Positions 10,524 through 19,421 of a stretch of 64,000 nucleotides of DNA are shown piece by piece. Each line of letters opens with the position of its first letter. Positions within the stretch are counted from its first letter, which is position 1. This DNA is from Paenibacillus mucilaginosus 3016. GTDB taxonomy: Bacteria; Bacillota; Bacilli; Paenibacillales; NBRC-103111. Below the pieces are notes generated by a model, which worked only from the letters and a program-made list of their open reading frames with translations, had not been told where the DNA came from and did not search any database. The stretch lies in assembly GCF_000250655.1 (NCBI RefSeq), contig NC_016935.1, positions 629,501 to 693,500 on the forward strand. Reading direction: 5' to 3'. Position numbers and translations under genes: made by a program.

Positions 10524-12104
10524 TTAGTCGATGAAGTCAGCGAGCGTCAGGAAGCGTTTCAGCATCGTGGCTGCTTGAGCACGAGTAGCTTCGCTTACTG
10601 GAGCAATTTCGCTGTCCGTCAGACCGTTGACCAGACCTGCATTGATCGCAGCTGCAACTTCAGCTTGAGCCCATACGATGCTGTCCGCATCGTCGAACTT
10701 GCTGAGTACTTCAGCTTGCTTGGAGGAGGAAACGGCAGTTTCGATACCTGCATAGTTCGCAGCACGAACGACCATAGCGGCCAGTTCTTCACGAGTGATT
10801 TCCGCGTCCGGACGGAACGTGTTGTCCTCGTAACCGTTGATGATGCCTGCATACGTAGCGGATGCTACCGTGTTAGCATACCAAGCGGAAGAGTTCACGT
10901 CTGTGAAGTAAGTGTTCGTCGTTACAGCGTTCAGGCTCAGGGAACGTACAACCAGAGCAGCGAACTCTGCACGAGTGATGCTGCGGTCCGGTTGGAACTC
11001 GTCCGCCGTTACGCCGTCAACAACCAGCTTGTTCGCGAGCAGTTCCACATCGGATTGTGCCCAGTGGGAAGCCAGATCGTCGAAGGACTTGTTGGACTCA
11101 ATAACTGTGTAGATGCTGTTGCTGTTACGCTTCAGCGTAGCAACCGTCTTGCCGTCGGTCGTTTCGAACGTAGTCGGTACGAAGCTCAGCGTCTTCGTTG
11201 TTTCGTTGTACACAACGCCGGCCGCTTTCTTCGAATCTACATTCTTGTTAACGTTCAGCGTACGGGAAACGAACGTTTTGCCGAGGTCAACGGAAACCGT
11301 TTTGCCTTTCGCGCTTGCTGTCAGGTTGAAATCAACAGCGATTGCGATTGGAGCAGCACCCAGGGCGTAAACAGCTTTCGTTACATCCTCGCCTGCTTTC
11401 TTGGCAATCGTCACGGTGACCGTAACGTCCTTCTGCTCAGCAGAAAGGGACTTCGCCAGAGCATCGCCGTTCAGTACGGACAGAGGCAGAGTGTACGTGC
11501 CGTTGTCGGAGATCACGGTGATCTGTGCGTTGTTGTACTTCTTCAGCGCATCGAGCAGAGCGGACAGAGGCAGGTCCAGTTTCTCGCCTTTGATCGTGAT
11601 CTCTACTTTGTTCGTTACGTCAAAAGCACGTTGCAGCTCGTAAGCCGATACGGAACCTGTAGTAGCATCGATTTTGCCGTTGGTGCTAGTGGAAGCACCG
11701 CCGCCACCGCCACCAGGGCTCGACTTTTTGCCGGAGTTGTTAACGCTGTACGTAGCGCCAAAAACGCTGTTGAAGTAAACGTTCAGGTTCACGCTGTCGT
11801 ATGTTGTCGAGCTGACGCTCTTCGACCAGTTCAACCGGAAATCGTAGCGACTTGTCGAAGGGTTGTAGGTTGCATATGTAGCGGACAGGATGGAAGAACC
11901 GGATGCGTAAGTAGTCAGATATACACTATCTCCAACATTGTTGTATGTATCCGAATATACTGAACCGCTAACCGTTCTGTTGTACTTATTGTACACTACG
12001 TTTTCAAAGTGAACTGCTGCCAAAGCAAGTACAGGAAGCAGAATCGAAACAAACATGAATAATGCCAGGGCTTGGGAAGTCTTTTTTATTACGCGTGTGT
12101 TCAT
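10524..12104 (-). CDS. S-layer homology (SLH) domain surface protein with Tyr-rich N terminus
   Basis: A 526-residue secreted protein. Residues 1-30 are a signal peptide (KK then a hydrophobic core ending LALAA). Residues 31-125 are very rich in Tyr, Ser and Thr, with Val-Tyr pairs at 37-38, 49-50, 61-62 and 109-110. A Gly run (131-136) leads to a middle beta-rich region (140-335). Three SLH repeats follow (about 341-395, 400-455, 469-524; motifs TRAEF, TREEL, TRAQA) that bind pyruvylated secondary cell-wall polymer. The start at 12104 has AAGGAG 10 bases upstream; an upstream in-frame extension is unlikely because it would bury the signal peptide. It sits beside a glycan cluster, so it may be a glycosylation acceptor. 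Confidence 0.88.
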   Translation of the reverse strand: MNTRVIKKTSQALALFMFVSILLPVLALAAVHFENVVYNKYNRTVSGSVYSDTYNNVGDSVYLTTYASGSSILSATYATYNPSTSRYDFRLNWSKSVSSTTYDSVNLNVYFNSVFGATYSVNNSGKKSSPGGGGGGASTSTNGKIDATTGSVSAYELQRAFDVTNKVEITIKGEKLDLPLSALLDALKKYNNAQITVISDNGTYTLPLSVLNGDALAKSLSAEQKDVTVTVTIAKKAGEDVTKAVYALGAAPIAIAVDFNLTASAKGKTVSVDLGKTFVSRTLNVNKNVDSKKAAGVVYNETTKTLSFVPTTFETTDGKTVATLKRNSNSIYTVIESNKSFDDLASHWAQSDVELLANKLVVDGVTADEFQPDRSITRAEFAALVVRSLSLNAVTTNTYFTDVNSSAWYANTVASATYAGIINGYEDNTFRPDAEITREELAAMVVRAANYAGIETAVSSSKQAEVLSKFDDADSIVWAQAEVAAAINAGLVNGLTDSEIAPVSEATRAQAATMLKRFLTLADFID

Positions 12105-12211
12105 GCCAGTAGTGCTCCTTTTGTTTCTCAATAGATTTGTTTGTTGTTCATTCGATTGCACTTTGTATTCACACCTCCTTTTCCAGTGCATATTTGTAAG
12201 AACCAGGGTTT

Positions 12212-12220
12212 ATTCTATCA
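12212..12220 (-). promoter_or_regulatory. Possible extended -10 promoter for the larger SLH gene
   Basis: On the minus strand TGATAGAAT is an extended -10 (TGnTAGAAT). No good -35 is seen. It would give a leader of about 100 bases containing a spare AAGGAGG near 12172-12178. Confidence 0.35.
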
Positions 12221-12250
12221 TCAATCCGACATAATTGGTAGTATTTACAC

Positions 12251-12292
12251 AAAAAAAGAAGGTAGATTCACAAAGAATCCAACCTTCTTTTG
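12251..12292 (-). terminator. Terminator of the small SLH gene
   Basis: On the minus strand, AGAAGGTTGGATTC pairs with GAATCTACCTTCT around a TTTGT loop and is followed by seven T residues. It lies directly downstream of the 12304-13047 gene. Confidence 0.85.
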
Positions 12293-12303
12293 GCATTATT
12301 TCA

Positions 12304-13047
12304 TTACAGGCGATCCGCCAGCTTTAAGAAACGCTTCAGCAGCACAGCCGCTTCCGCCCGAGTAGCTGGCTTCGACGAACCCAGCTGGTTGTCGGTTACA
12401 CCGTTAATAAGGTGGGCATTCAATGCAGCAGCCAGTTCCTGGTGAGCCCAAACGACTTCATTCGCATCGGTGTACCCAGACAGCAGCTTATCTTGCGTAT
12501 CTTGAGGGACATGAGTAGAGATTTGAACATAATCCAGCGCACGAATAATAACGGCAGCAAGCTCTTCACGTGTTGCGGAGTCATTCGGACGGAAGGTATT
12601 ATCCTCGTAACCGTTGATGATGCCGGCATACACCGCCGATGCAACAGTGTCAGCGTACCAGGCGGACTCATTGACATCGGTGAAGTAAGTGCTGGTTGTT
12701 ACCGATGAGAGTTCGATAGAACGAACAATCAGGGCTGCAAATTCAGCGCGAGTGATGGCGCGGTCCGGTTGGAACTCGCTTGCCGTTACGCCGCTGATCA
12801 GGCCTTTGCCTGCGAGCAGTTCAATATCAGCTTGAGCCCAGTGGGAAGCTAAATCTTCGAAAGTAACCTCCGCATAAACGTTGTCATTTACGCTATATAC
12901 GTCCGTATAAACGGAATCGGATACCGACTCATTCGTGCTTGCTGCACTGGAGTCTGTTGCTGCGAATGCCATAACAGGCAGCATGATGGCCATCATCATG
13001 AGGGCTGCGAGCAGGCTCGCGATTTTGCGGGATACAGCATGGTTCAT
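12304..13047 (-). CDS. Minimal SLH-anchor protein with Val-Tyr repeat linker
   Basis: A 247-residue secreted protein made almost only of an anchor. Residues 1-29 are a signal peptide (ending MAFA). Residues 30-62 form an acidic Ser/Thr linker with three Val-Tyr pairs (Y47, Y51, Y58; VYTDVYSVNDNVY). Three SLH repeats fill the rest, nearly matching those of the neighbouring larger SLH protein. No other exposed domain exists. GAGGAG precedes the ATG at 13047; a longer frame exists upstream but lacks a ribosome site. VY pairs in acidic surroundings are the known Tyr-O-glycosylation context of the Paenibacillus alvei S-layer protein, so this may be a glycan carrier. It could instead be a remnant anchor. 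Confidence 0.87.
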   Translation of the reverse strand: MNHAVSRKIASLLAALMMMAIMLPVMAFAATDSSAASTNESVSDSVYTDVYSVNDNVYAEVTFEDLASHWAQADIELLAGKGLISGVTASEFQPDRAITRAEFAALIVRSIELSSVTTSTYFTDVNESAWYADTVASAVYAGIINGYEDNTFRPNDSATREELAAVIIRALDYVQISTHVPQDTQDKLLSGYTDANEVVWAHQELAAALNAHLINGVTDNQLGSSKPATRAEAAVLLKRFLKLADRL

Positions 13048-13134
13048 CTTACGTATTCTCCTCTCAGATTGTAGGCTAATTATGTAGGAGGTGTCCTCAA
13101 AGATATAATCAAGTAAACACACAGCCTTTATAGC

Positions 13135-13151
13135 ACAATAGAAACTATTGT
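13135..13151. promoter_or_regulatory. Short perfect dyad upstream of the small SLH gene
   Basis: ACAATAG, three A, CTATTGT. On the minus strand it abuts a TATAAA hexamer, so it may be an operator or promoter part for the SLH gene. No regulator can be assigned. Confidence 0.3.
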
Positions 13152-13170
13152 AACACAACTAAATAGAAGA

Positions 13171-13204
13171 ATGGTAGCTCACCCAAGCTGGGATAAGCTA
13201 CCAT
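13171..13204 (-). terminator. Hairpin after the O-ligase-like gene
   Basis: ATGGTAGCT (13171-13179) and AGCTACCAT (13196-13204) are perfect complements, with an inner CCCA/TGGG stem. It lies just past the end of the minus-strand gene; the T tail is weak. Confidence 0.6.
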
Positions 13205-13221
13205 CACCAATGGCATTACTA

Positions 13222-15705
13222 TTAGAGTTTCGCATTGACCAGGCTTTCGATCTTCTGCTTCTCTGTCGGATCCTTTGCGAGGAGCTTGTCCATCAGCGGC
13301 TGGTCATTCTTGCCCTGCTTTTGCAGCGCGGCGAGATACCAGCGGATATTTTGGACCACGGCTGCGTCGTCCAAGGAGCCGCCAATACTATTCTTGAACT
13401 TATTTTCTGCTTCTGCATGATTCCCACGGAAGAAGTAAATTTGTCCTAAGGCAAGTGACATGCGCGGTGTGATATTGAACGGGTTACCTTGGCCTTGTTC
13501 TTTCGGCAGTGTAGCCAGGTGCTTTTGCTTTTCCTCAAACTGTTTAAGGGTGGCTAAAGCTGCGTCCCAGTGTTGATTCTGCTGCTGTGCATTCCCCGAT
13601 TCACGAGCCTTATGCCCCAGGTCCGTGTTTAAAGAGATACTGAGTTCATACAGCTCCACTTTCCATGGGAAGTTATTTAATTCTGTGTTAGCCAATTCAA
13701 GAGCTTTTTGGGTCTTTTCTTTTGTAATGTAATTGTAAATTTGGCGTTCTGTCAAAAAGTAATTAGATGGCTCTTTTTGTCTAGCTTGCTGTAGTAGGGT
13801 GTCCGCCTCTGTAAAGTACTTTTCATCCTTCGTTTGATTATAGGCTTGCAGCAGAAGAGCGACTTTTTGAAGAACGTAGTCCGGATGGCTAGGTTGTTTG
13901 CTAAGAGCGCTGTTCAACGGTGTGAGGATCTCAGTCAAACTGCTTTGACCTGAAGACCCCAGAGCTCTGGATTGATTGAAATTGCTGTTCGCATTAACCA
14001 TTTGAATGGAACGGAAAAAGAAAATCAAGCTGACGAGAAGGATGATACTCGGATAAACCCATTTTCCTTTTGCACTGAATTTATCTTTCCAAGTTGTGCT
14101 CAGTTCGTTAGAGTCCGTAGCGATTAAAGTGCCCAAGGAAAGAAATAAGAGCAGGCCGAGATAAACGTAGCTAAGATCGAAGTCTAAGGCACTATGGACG
14201 AGCAGCGAGATGGATATAATGTAAAAAATAAATCGGCGATTTCGTTGCTGTTCATCTTGTTTGATATAGTTTTTGATAAATATATAAAAAACAAGGATGA
14301 GCAAGACGAGGAATACGGTCAAACCAAGAATACCGGATTCAGTTAAGTATTGCAGATAGAAATTGTGAGCTTGCCGGCTAGTATAAGGGTTATTTTGATA
14401 CTTTTCATATAGAGCGGCCCAGGCACCGCCTCCTGCTCCCACCAACGGATAATCGCTCACGAGTTTCATAGCATCCATGTAGAATGTCCCGCGTTCCAAT
14501 ACGCTGTGCTGCTGGAAATTGATGTTCTCTACACGGATCCTAATATTCTCGGGCAGCAGTTTTGTGATGCCACTGTCAGTTAATAAAAGAGATACGCCAA
14601 TCCCGCCTAAGATGACCGCAGCCAGAGGTAATACGAAGTGGCCCCACCGTTTATTAGTCATTCCGTTCAGTCGCTGATCCACCCATGGGGATACATAGCG
14701 TTGAAGAATAATGGATATACCGGTGTAGAGGAGTGAAACAAGCAGGAGACTGAGCCAGCCAGAGGAAGCTAAGGCCGTATTATACCCCCGGAATTGAGTT
14801 ACTCCTATAGTGGTAAGTTTGGTAAGGATCGTGAATGACAAGATAAATGAGATCAGAAGATGAAGCAAATACATAACCTGACGCTGAGGCTTCAAAAATG
14901 GCAAGACCAATAACAAAACCGCAGGTAAAATAACAAATCCGCCGCGGGATAAAGTGACGAAAAAGGAAATAATGATAGGTACAACCATAAAGGAGTGAAT
15001 ACCTACCGAATACCATTTAGAAGAGTTGATTAATAGAAATACGGAGCAAAACAACACCCCTATCAGAAAGCCGGCATAGGTGTTCGCGTACTGAAAAACT
15101 GAAGTAAGACGCGGACCATTAGAATCCTCCATAACGGCATGCAAATAGAAGTTATCCTTCATAGCTGAAGCAAACCACTTTACCAGGCTAAACGCAGTCT
15201 CTTTGTTTCCCAGCCAGTTCATCATTCCAAAGAGAACGATAAAATAGGCCGACGTCATAAAAGCATTGCGTAAAATTGAAGTTCCTAGTTCAGTTTTTGC
15301 CAGGTAATAAGCGGTGAGAAAGAAGGTGGCATAGACTAACTGAATATAAACCATATTCATCGCGAAATTTGTAGAAGCTGCAGAGAAGCTGGAGATATAA
15401 TAAGTAGCCGGGATTGCCCAAATCCATACGGCAGCTATATCAGACAAACGTTGAAGTGACCACTGAAAATATAAGAAAATGGAGAGAAGAATGATGATTA
15501 TACTACTCCATACAAATGAGGAGTAGATCGGCGCTTCGAAATCAAAATTATTTCCGTTAAATAATCCGCGCTGAAAAGGAGACCAGAAAAGAAAAACGAC
15601 AGTAATCGTGGACAATAGCCAAAAAACGATGGAACTTTTCTCAAATTCTTGCGTCTGTTTTTGTAGGCCTGCAGCATAGGTCGAATGCTGTTTCTTTTGA
15701 TTCAT
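13222..15705 (-). CDS. O-antigen ligase / Wzy_C-family membrane protein with C-terminal TPR-like region (candidate oligosaccharyltransferase)
   Basis: An 827-residue polytopic protein. About 12 membrane segments span residues 30-600, with a large outer loop holding VLERGTFYMDAMKLVSDYPLVG and the Wzy_C/WaaL hallmark QAHNFYLQYLTESG (His447). The last 200 residues are soluble and helical, with TPR-like spacing (ALELANTELNNFPW, ALATLKQFEEKQ). Start ATG at 15705 is preceded by GAGGAG. Family members move glycans from undecaprenyl pyrophosphate to an acceptor. In S-layer glycan clusters, homologues (WsfB/WsaB type) are thought to transfer the chain to the S-layer protein. Placement beside two SLH genes favours that role over polymerase. 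Confidence 0.85.
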   Translation of the reverse strand: MNQKKQHSTYAAGLQKQTQEFEKSSIVFWLLSTITVVFLFWSPFQRGLFNGNNFDFEAPIYSSFVWSSIIIILLSIFLYFQWSLQRLSDIAAVWIWAIPATYYISSFSAASTNFAMNMVYIQLVYATFFLTAYYLAKTELGTSILRNAFMTSAYFIVLFGMMNWLGNKETAFSLVKWFASAMKDNFYLHAVMEDSNGPRLTSVFQYANTYAGFLIGVLFCSVFLLINSSKWYSVGIHSFMVVPIIISFFVTLSRGGFVILPAVLLLVLPFLKPQRQVMYLLHLLISFILSFTILTKLTTIGVTQFRGYNTALASSGWLSLLLVSLLYTGISIILQRYVSPWVDQRLNGMTNKRWGHFVLPLAAVILGGIGVSLLLTDSGITKLLPENIRIRVENINFQQHSVLERGTFYMDAMKLVSDYPLVGAGGGAWAALYEKYQNNPYTSRQAHNFYLQYLTESGILGLTVFLVLLILVFYIFIKNYIKQDEQQRNRRFIFYIISISLLVHSALDFDLSYVYLGLLLFLSLGTLIATDSNELSTTWKDKFSAKGKWVYPSIILLVSLIFFFRSIQMVNANSNFNQSRALGSSGQSSLTEILTPLNSALSKQPSHPDYVLQKVALLLQAYNQTKDEKYFTEADTLLQQARQKEPSNYFLTERQIYNYITKEKTQKALELANTELNNFPWKVELYELSISLNTDLGHKARESGNAQQQNQHWDAALATLKQFEEKQKHLATLPKEQGQGNPFNITPRMSLALGQIYFFRGNHAEAENKFKNSIGGSLDDAAVVQNIRWYLAALQKQGKNDQPLMDKLLAKDPTEKQKIESLVNAKL

Positions 15706-15916
15706 AGTAATCTCCTCAATATATTTTTTCACGATACTTTCAAGTGGTATCATATCATAACTAGTATTATCACACCAACAACTGGTACTATATGTCTTAT
15801 CCTGCAGAATTGTAGTATTTGTTACTTTTCTTTGATAGAATATCCTAGAATAAAATGGGGGAAATTGTTTCATTACAAGGAGCTTCTAATAAAAGTTAGC
15901 ATGTGGGAGGCATAAC

Positions 15917-16783
15917 GTGAAAGGTATAATTTTAGCTGGTGGGTCGGGTACGCGACTTTATCCATTGACAAGAGCAGTTTCTAAACAAATCTTACCGGTT
16001 TATGACAAGCCAATGATCTATTATCCTTTATCTGTACTTATGTTAGCTGGTATCAGAGATATACTTATTATTTCAACACCAAGAGATTTAGGAGTATTCC
16101 AAGAGTTGCTTGGTGATGGATCAAATTTAGGTATTAACTTTCAGTATACTGTTCAAGAGAAACCAAATGGGCTAGCTGAGGCTTTTATTTTAGCTGAGGA
16201 TTTTATTGGTGAAGACTCGGTAGCATTAGTACTTGGAGATAACATATTTTACGGCCAAAATTTCTCCAAAACACTTCAGAATGCCTCTTGTTTAACTGAA
16301 GGGGCCATAATATTCGGATGCCTAGTAAACGACCCGAGAGCCTATGGGGTAGTTGAATTTGATAGTTCTGGGAACGTCCTTTCTATTGAGGAAAAACCTA
16401 TTCAGCCCAAATCAAACTATGCAGTACCTGGACTTTACTTCTGTGATAATAAAGTTGTTCAAATAGCTAGGAATGTAATTCCTTCTGAGCGAGGGGAACT
16501 GGAGATCACTTCAGTGTTAAACGAGTACATGGCTAAAAATAATTTGAAGGTGGAGGTTTTTGGGAGAGGGATGGCATGGCTCGATACAGGGACACACGAA
16601 TCTCTGTTGGAGGCAAGTAATTTTGTTGAAGCAATTCAAAAGCGCCAAGGATTATACATTTCATGTATTGAAGAGATAGCATATCGTATGGGTTACATTG
16701 ATAAAAGGAAGCTAGTGGAACTAGCTCAACCTTTGTTAAAAACAGATTATGGCCAATATCTATTGAATTTAGCAAAATCATGA
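15917..16783 (+). CDS. rmlA: Glucose-1-phosphate thymidylyltransferase RmlA
   Basis: First enzyme of dTDP-L-rhamnose synthesis: makes dTDP-glucose from dTTP and glucose-1-phosphate. The 288-residue protein has the nucleotidyltransferase loop [11 protein letters not shown] (8-18), [28 protein letters not shown] and the [15 protein letters not shown] tail typical of RmlA. GTG start with GGGAGG 6 bases upstream. It is AT-rich and lies 10 kb from rmlC, rmlB and rmlD, unlike the usual contiguous rmlACBD. Confidence 0.95.
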   Translation: MKGIILAGGSGTRLYPLTRAVSKQILPVYDKPMIYYPLSVLMLAGIRDILIISTPRDLGVFQELLGDGSNLGINFQYTVQEKPNGLAEAFILAEDFIGEDSVALVLGDNIFYGQNFSKTLQNASCLTEGAIIFGCLVNDPRAYGVVEFDSSGNVLSIEEKPIQPKSNYAVPGLYFCDNKVVQIARNVIPSERGELEITSVLNEYMAKNNLKVEVFGRGMAWLDTGTHESLLEASNFVEAIQKRQGLYISCIEEIAYRMGYIDKRKLVELAQPLLKTDYGQYLLNLAKS

Positions 16784-16804
16784 TTTTTTTGAGGAGAATG
16801 TTCT

Positions 16805-18178
16805 TTGCAGAAGAGAAAAAGGGCTGTAAAAATAATCGGTATTTTTGTTTTGTTTTTTATTGCATTTTTTTTGTGTCTATCTGGTATCTTAACTCCCCCT
16901 AAAGACTATAAGATTCTTATTGAGGTTAAATCAAATCAATCAGACAACTTCCAGTTGTACTATAGTCAAATACAGGAGTCTTTCAACGAAGCTAATTCCA
17001 TTATACAAGAATATTCAGCGCCAGGTTTCAGTATTCTCAAATTTAATGTTAATACAGATATTACGAAAATGAGGTTAGATTTAGGATCTAAACCTCAGGA
17101 GATAACAATCAAGGATATTAAATACTCGACTTTCTTTGGTAATTATAGTGTGAGCCTTTCTGAATTAAACGCTATCGACTCTAATCATTTATCGGATATT
17201 TCAAAAGGTATTAATGGGTTGCAAATAAACACCATTGGTTCTGACCCATTTATAGTGTTACCGATTGATGAAGCGGTTTTAACTAAGGTGAAAAATGATA
17301 ACCAAAAAAAAGAGAGATTTCTCTCTCTTATTTTGGCAGTAGTGTGTGCTTTTTTCTCAACTCTACTCAATATAAGAAGGAAACTTTTACTAGGTTATGT
17401 TAGGGAATTAGTTGTTCAACGTGACTTGATCTTCAATCTCTCAAAGAATGATTTTAAGACAAGGTATGCAGGATCATACTTAGGTATTTTTTGGGCGTTT
17501 GTTCAGCCTATCTTCACTATACTGGTTTATTGGTTTGTCTTTGAAATTGGTTTTAGAAGTGGCCCGGTGAATAATGTTCCTTTTGTTCTCTGGTTTATGG
17601 CTGGTATGATACCATGGTTTTTCTTCTCGGAGGCCCTTACAAACGCTACGTACAGCTTTCTTGAATATTCTTATTTGGTTAAAAAAGTTGTTTTTCAAAT
17701 CAAGGTGCTTCCTTTGGTTAAGGTAGTTTCCGCTTTGTTCATCCATATTTTCTTCGTGTTGTTCATTATTATAATTTATGCTGCTTTTTCATATTATCCG
17801 ACAATTCATTTTATACAATTAGTATATTACAGTTTTTGTATTTTTATGTTGGTGGTATGTTTATCTTTTATAACTTCTGCATTGATTGTTTTTCTTAAGG
17901 ATGTGGGCCAAATCCTCAATTTAGTCCTACAATTCGGTATGTGGTTAACCCCCATTTTGTGGAGTTATCAGATGATTCCTCAATCTTATCAATGGCTGCT
18001 TAAACTTAATCCAATGTACTATATAGTAGAAGGATATAGAGATTCTCTAATCAATGGTGTTTGGTTCTGGGAGAGATTTAACCAAACAGTATATTTTTGG
18101 TCATTAGTCGTATTGATTATGATCATCGGATCCTTTATTTATCGAAAACTAAAACCGCATTTTGCGGATGTATTATAG
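16805..18178 (+). CDS. wzm: ABC-2 polysaccharide export permease (Wzm/TagG type) with extra N-terminal domain
   Basis: The C-terminal 260 residues are an ABC-2 permease with six membrane helices: ARYAGSYLGIFWAFVQP-like start (TRYAGSYLGIFWAFVQPIF), PWFFFSEAL, and LKLNPMYYIVEGYRDSL. The N-terminal 170 residues add one membrane helix (about 8-28), an extracytoplasmic beta-rich domain and another helix (about 170-190), which ordinary Wzm proteins of about 265 residues lack. The TTG start at 16805 has GAGGAG 8 bases upstream; the ATG at 16798 is out of frame. With the ATPase downstream it exports an undecaprenyl-linked glycan. Strongly AT-rich. Confidence 0.87.
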   Translation: MQKRKRAVKIIGIFVLFFIAFFLCLSGILTPPKDYKILIEVKSNQSDNFQLYYSQIQESFNEANSIIQEYSAPGFSILKFNVNTDITKMRLDLGSKPQEITIKDIKYSTFFGNYSVSLSELNAIDSNHLSDISKGINGLQINTIGSDPFIVLPIDEAVLTKVKNDNQKKERFLSLILAVVCAFFSTLLNIRRKLLLGYVRELVVQRDLIFNLSKNDFKTRYAGSYLGIFWAFVQPIFTILVYWFVFEIGFRSGPVNNVPFVLWFMAGMIPWFFFSEALTNATYSFLEYSYLVKKVVFQIKVLPLVKVVSALFIHIFFVLFIIIIYAAFSYYPTIHFIQLVYYSFCIFMLVVCLSFITSALIVFLKDVGQILNLVLQFGMWLTPILWSYQMIPQSYQWLLKLNPMYYIVEGYRDSLINGVWFWERFNQTVYFWSLVVLIMIIGSFIYRKLKPHFADVL

Positions 18179-18192
18179 AAAGGTTGTTATAC

Positions 18193-19419
18193 ATGGATAA
18201 CAACGTAGCTATAGAAGTTAAAAACGTTACGAAAACATATAAACTATACAAGAAACATAGCGATCGATTTAAAGAAGCTTTGAGTCCGTTTAGAAAAAAT
18301 TATCACACTAATTTTTATGCTTTAAATGACATTTCATTTAAAGTGAGACGTGGGGAAATCATAGGTATTATTGGGAAGAACGGTTCTGGTAAATCGACAG
18401 TGTTAAAAATCATTACGGGAGTTCTTTCTCCAACTGAGGGGAAAGTTGATGTGAATGGAAAGATATCGGCATTACTTGAACTTGGAGCGGGTTTCAATGG
18501 TGAATATACTGGTATAGAAAATATTTATTTAAATGGATTGATGCTTGGTTTTAGTAGGGAGGAAATGCAGAAAAAAATAGATTCCATTATTGATTTTGCC
18601 GAAATTGGTGAATTTATTAATCAACCAGTAAAGTCTTACTCAAGTGGAATGTTTGCTAGGCTTGCATTTTCAGTGGCAATAAATGTAGATCCGGATATTT
18701 TAATAGTTGATGAAGCCTTAGCTGTGGGCGATTTAAAGTTTCAATTGAAATGCATGGAGAAGTTTAACGAGTTCAGGGTACGTGGAAAAACTATTTTATT
18801 TGTTTCGCATGATATTAACAGCATTAAAAGATATTGTAACAGGGTAGTTTGGATTAATGAGGGTAGAATGATCGCAGAAGGGGATGCTGAAAGGCTATGT
18901 GATAAGTATACCGATTATCTAAAATATGGGAAAATTATGCTAAGTGAAGAGGGGGAGGGAGTTGTTGACAACTCGTCAAACTTACAGTTACGCTCTGATA
19001 TAATAGGATACATAGAGAGTGTAAAGATTTTTGATAGTGAAATGAATCAACTGGAAGAAGTTCAACATGGAAATGACGTTTATGTTCACATAGATTTTTT
19101 TATGAATCGGACAGATATAAAAAGTATAGTAATTGGTTTAGCTATCCATACTATAGATGACTTTTATGTTTGTGGATTAAACTCCTTGCTTGATAACATG
19201 GATATTGACTATAAATTTGGGAAAAACACGATTATTGTTAAATACAAAGATTTTAACTTGTTAGGTGGGACTTACTATTTTGATGCGGCTTTATTTGAAA
19301 GTAATGCGCACGTGCCAATAGATTATAAAGCTAAGATAAAAACTTTCTTTGTCGAAGCTCCTTATAAAGGAGAAGGTCTATGTATTATTCCGCATGAATG
19401 GTCTATGAAAGGAGACTAA
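18193..19419 (+). CDS. wzt: ABC transporter ATPase (Wzt type) with C-terminal sugar-binding domain
   Basis: A 408-residue ATPase: Walker A GIIGKNGSGKST (57-68), signature YSSGMFARLAFS (about 149-160), Walker B ILIVDEA (about 169-175) and the H-loop LFVSHD. Residues from about 260 to 408 form a beta-rich extension like the Wzt C-terminal domain that recognises the modified non-reducing end of the glycan before export. The start ATG at 18193 follows AAAGG. Gap of 14 bases after the permease and 2 bases before the methyltransferase, so all three are one transcript. Confidence 0.9.
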   Translation: MDNNVAIEVKNVTKTYKLYKKHSDRFKEALSPFRKNYHTNFYALNDISFKVRRGEIIGIIGKNGSGKSTVLKIITGVLSPTEGKVDVNGKISALLELGAGFNGEYTGIENIYLNGLMLGFSREEMQKKIDSIIDFAEIGEFINQPVKSYSSGMFARLAFSVAINVDPDILIVDEALAVGDLKFQLKCMEKFNEFRVRGKTILFVSHDINSIKRYCNRVVWINEGRMIAEGDAERLCDKYTDYLKYGKIMLSEEGEGVVDNSSNLQLRSDIIGYIESVKIFDSEMNQLEEVQHGNDVYVHIDFFMNRTDIKSIVIGLAIHTIDDFYVCGLNSLLDNMDIDYKFGKNTIIVKYKDFNLLGGTYYFDAALFESNAHVPIDYKAKIKTFFVEAPYKGEGLCIIPHEWSMKGD

Positions 19420-19421
19420 CG

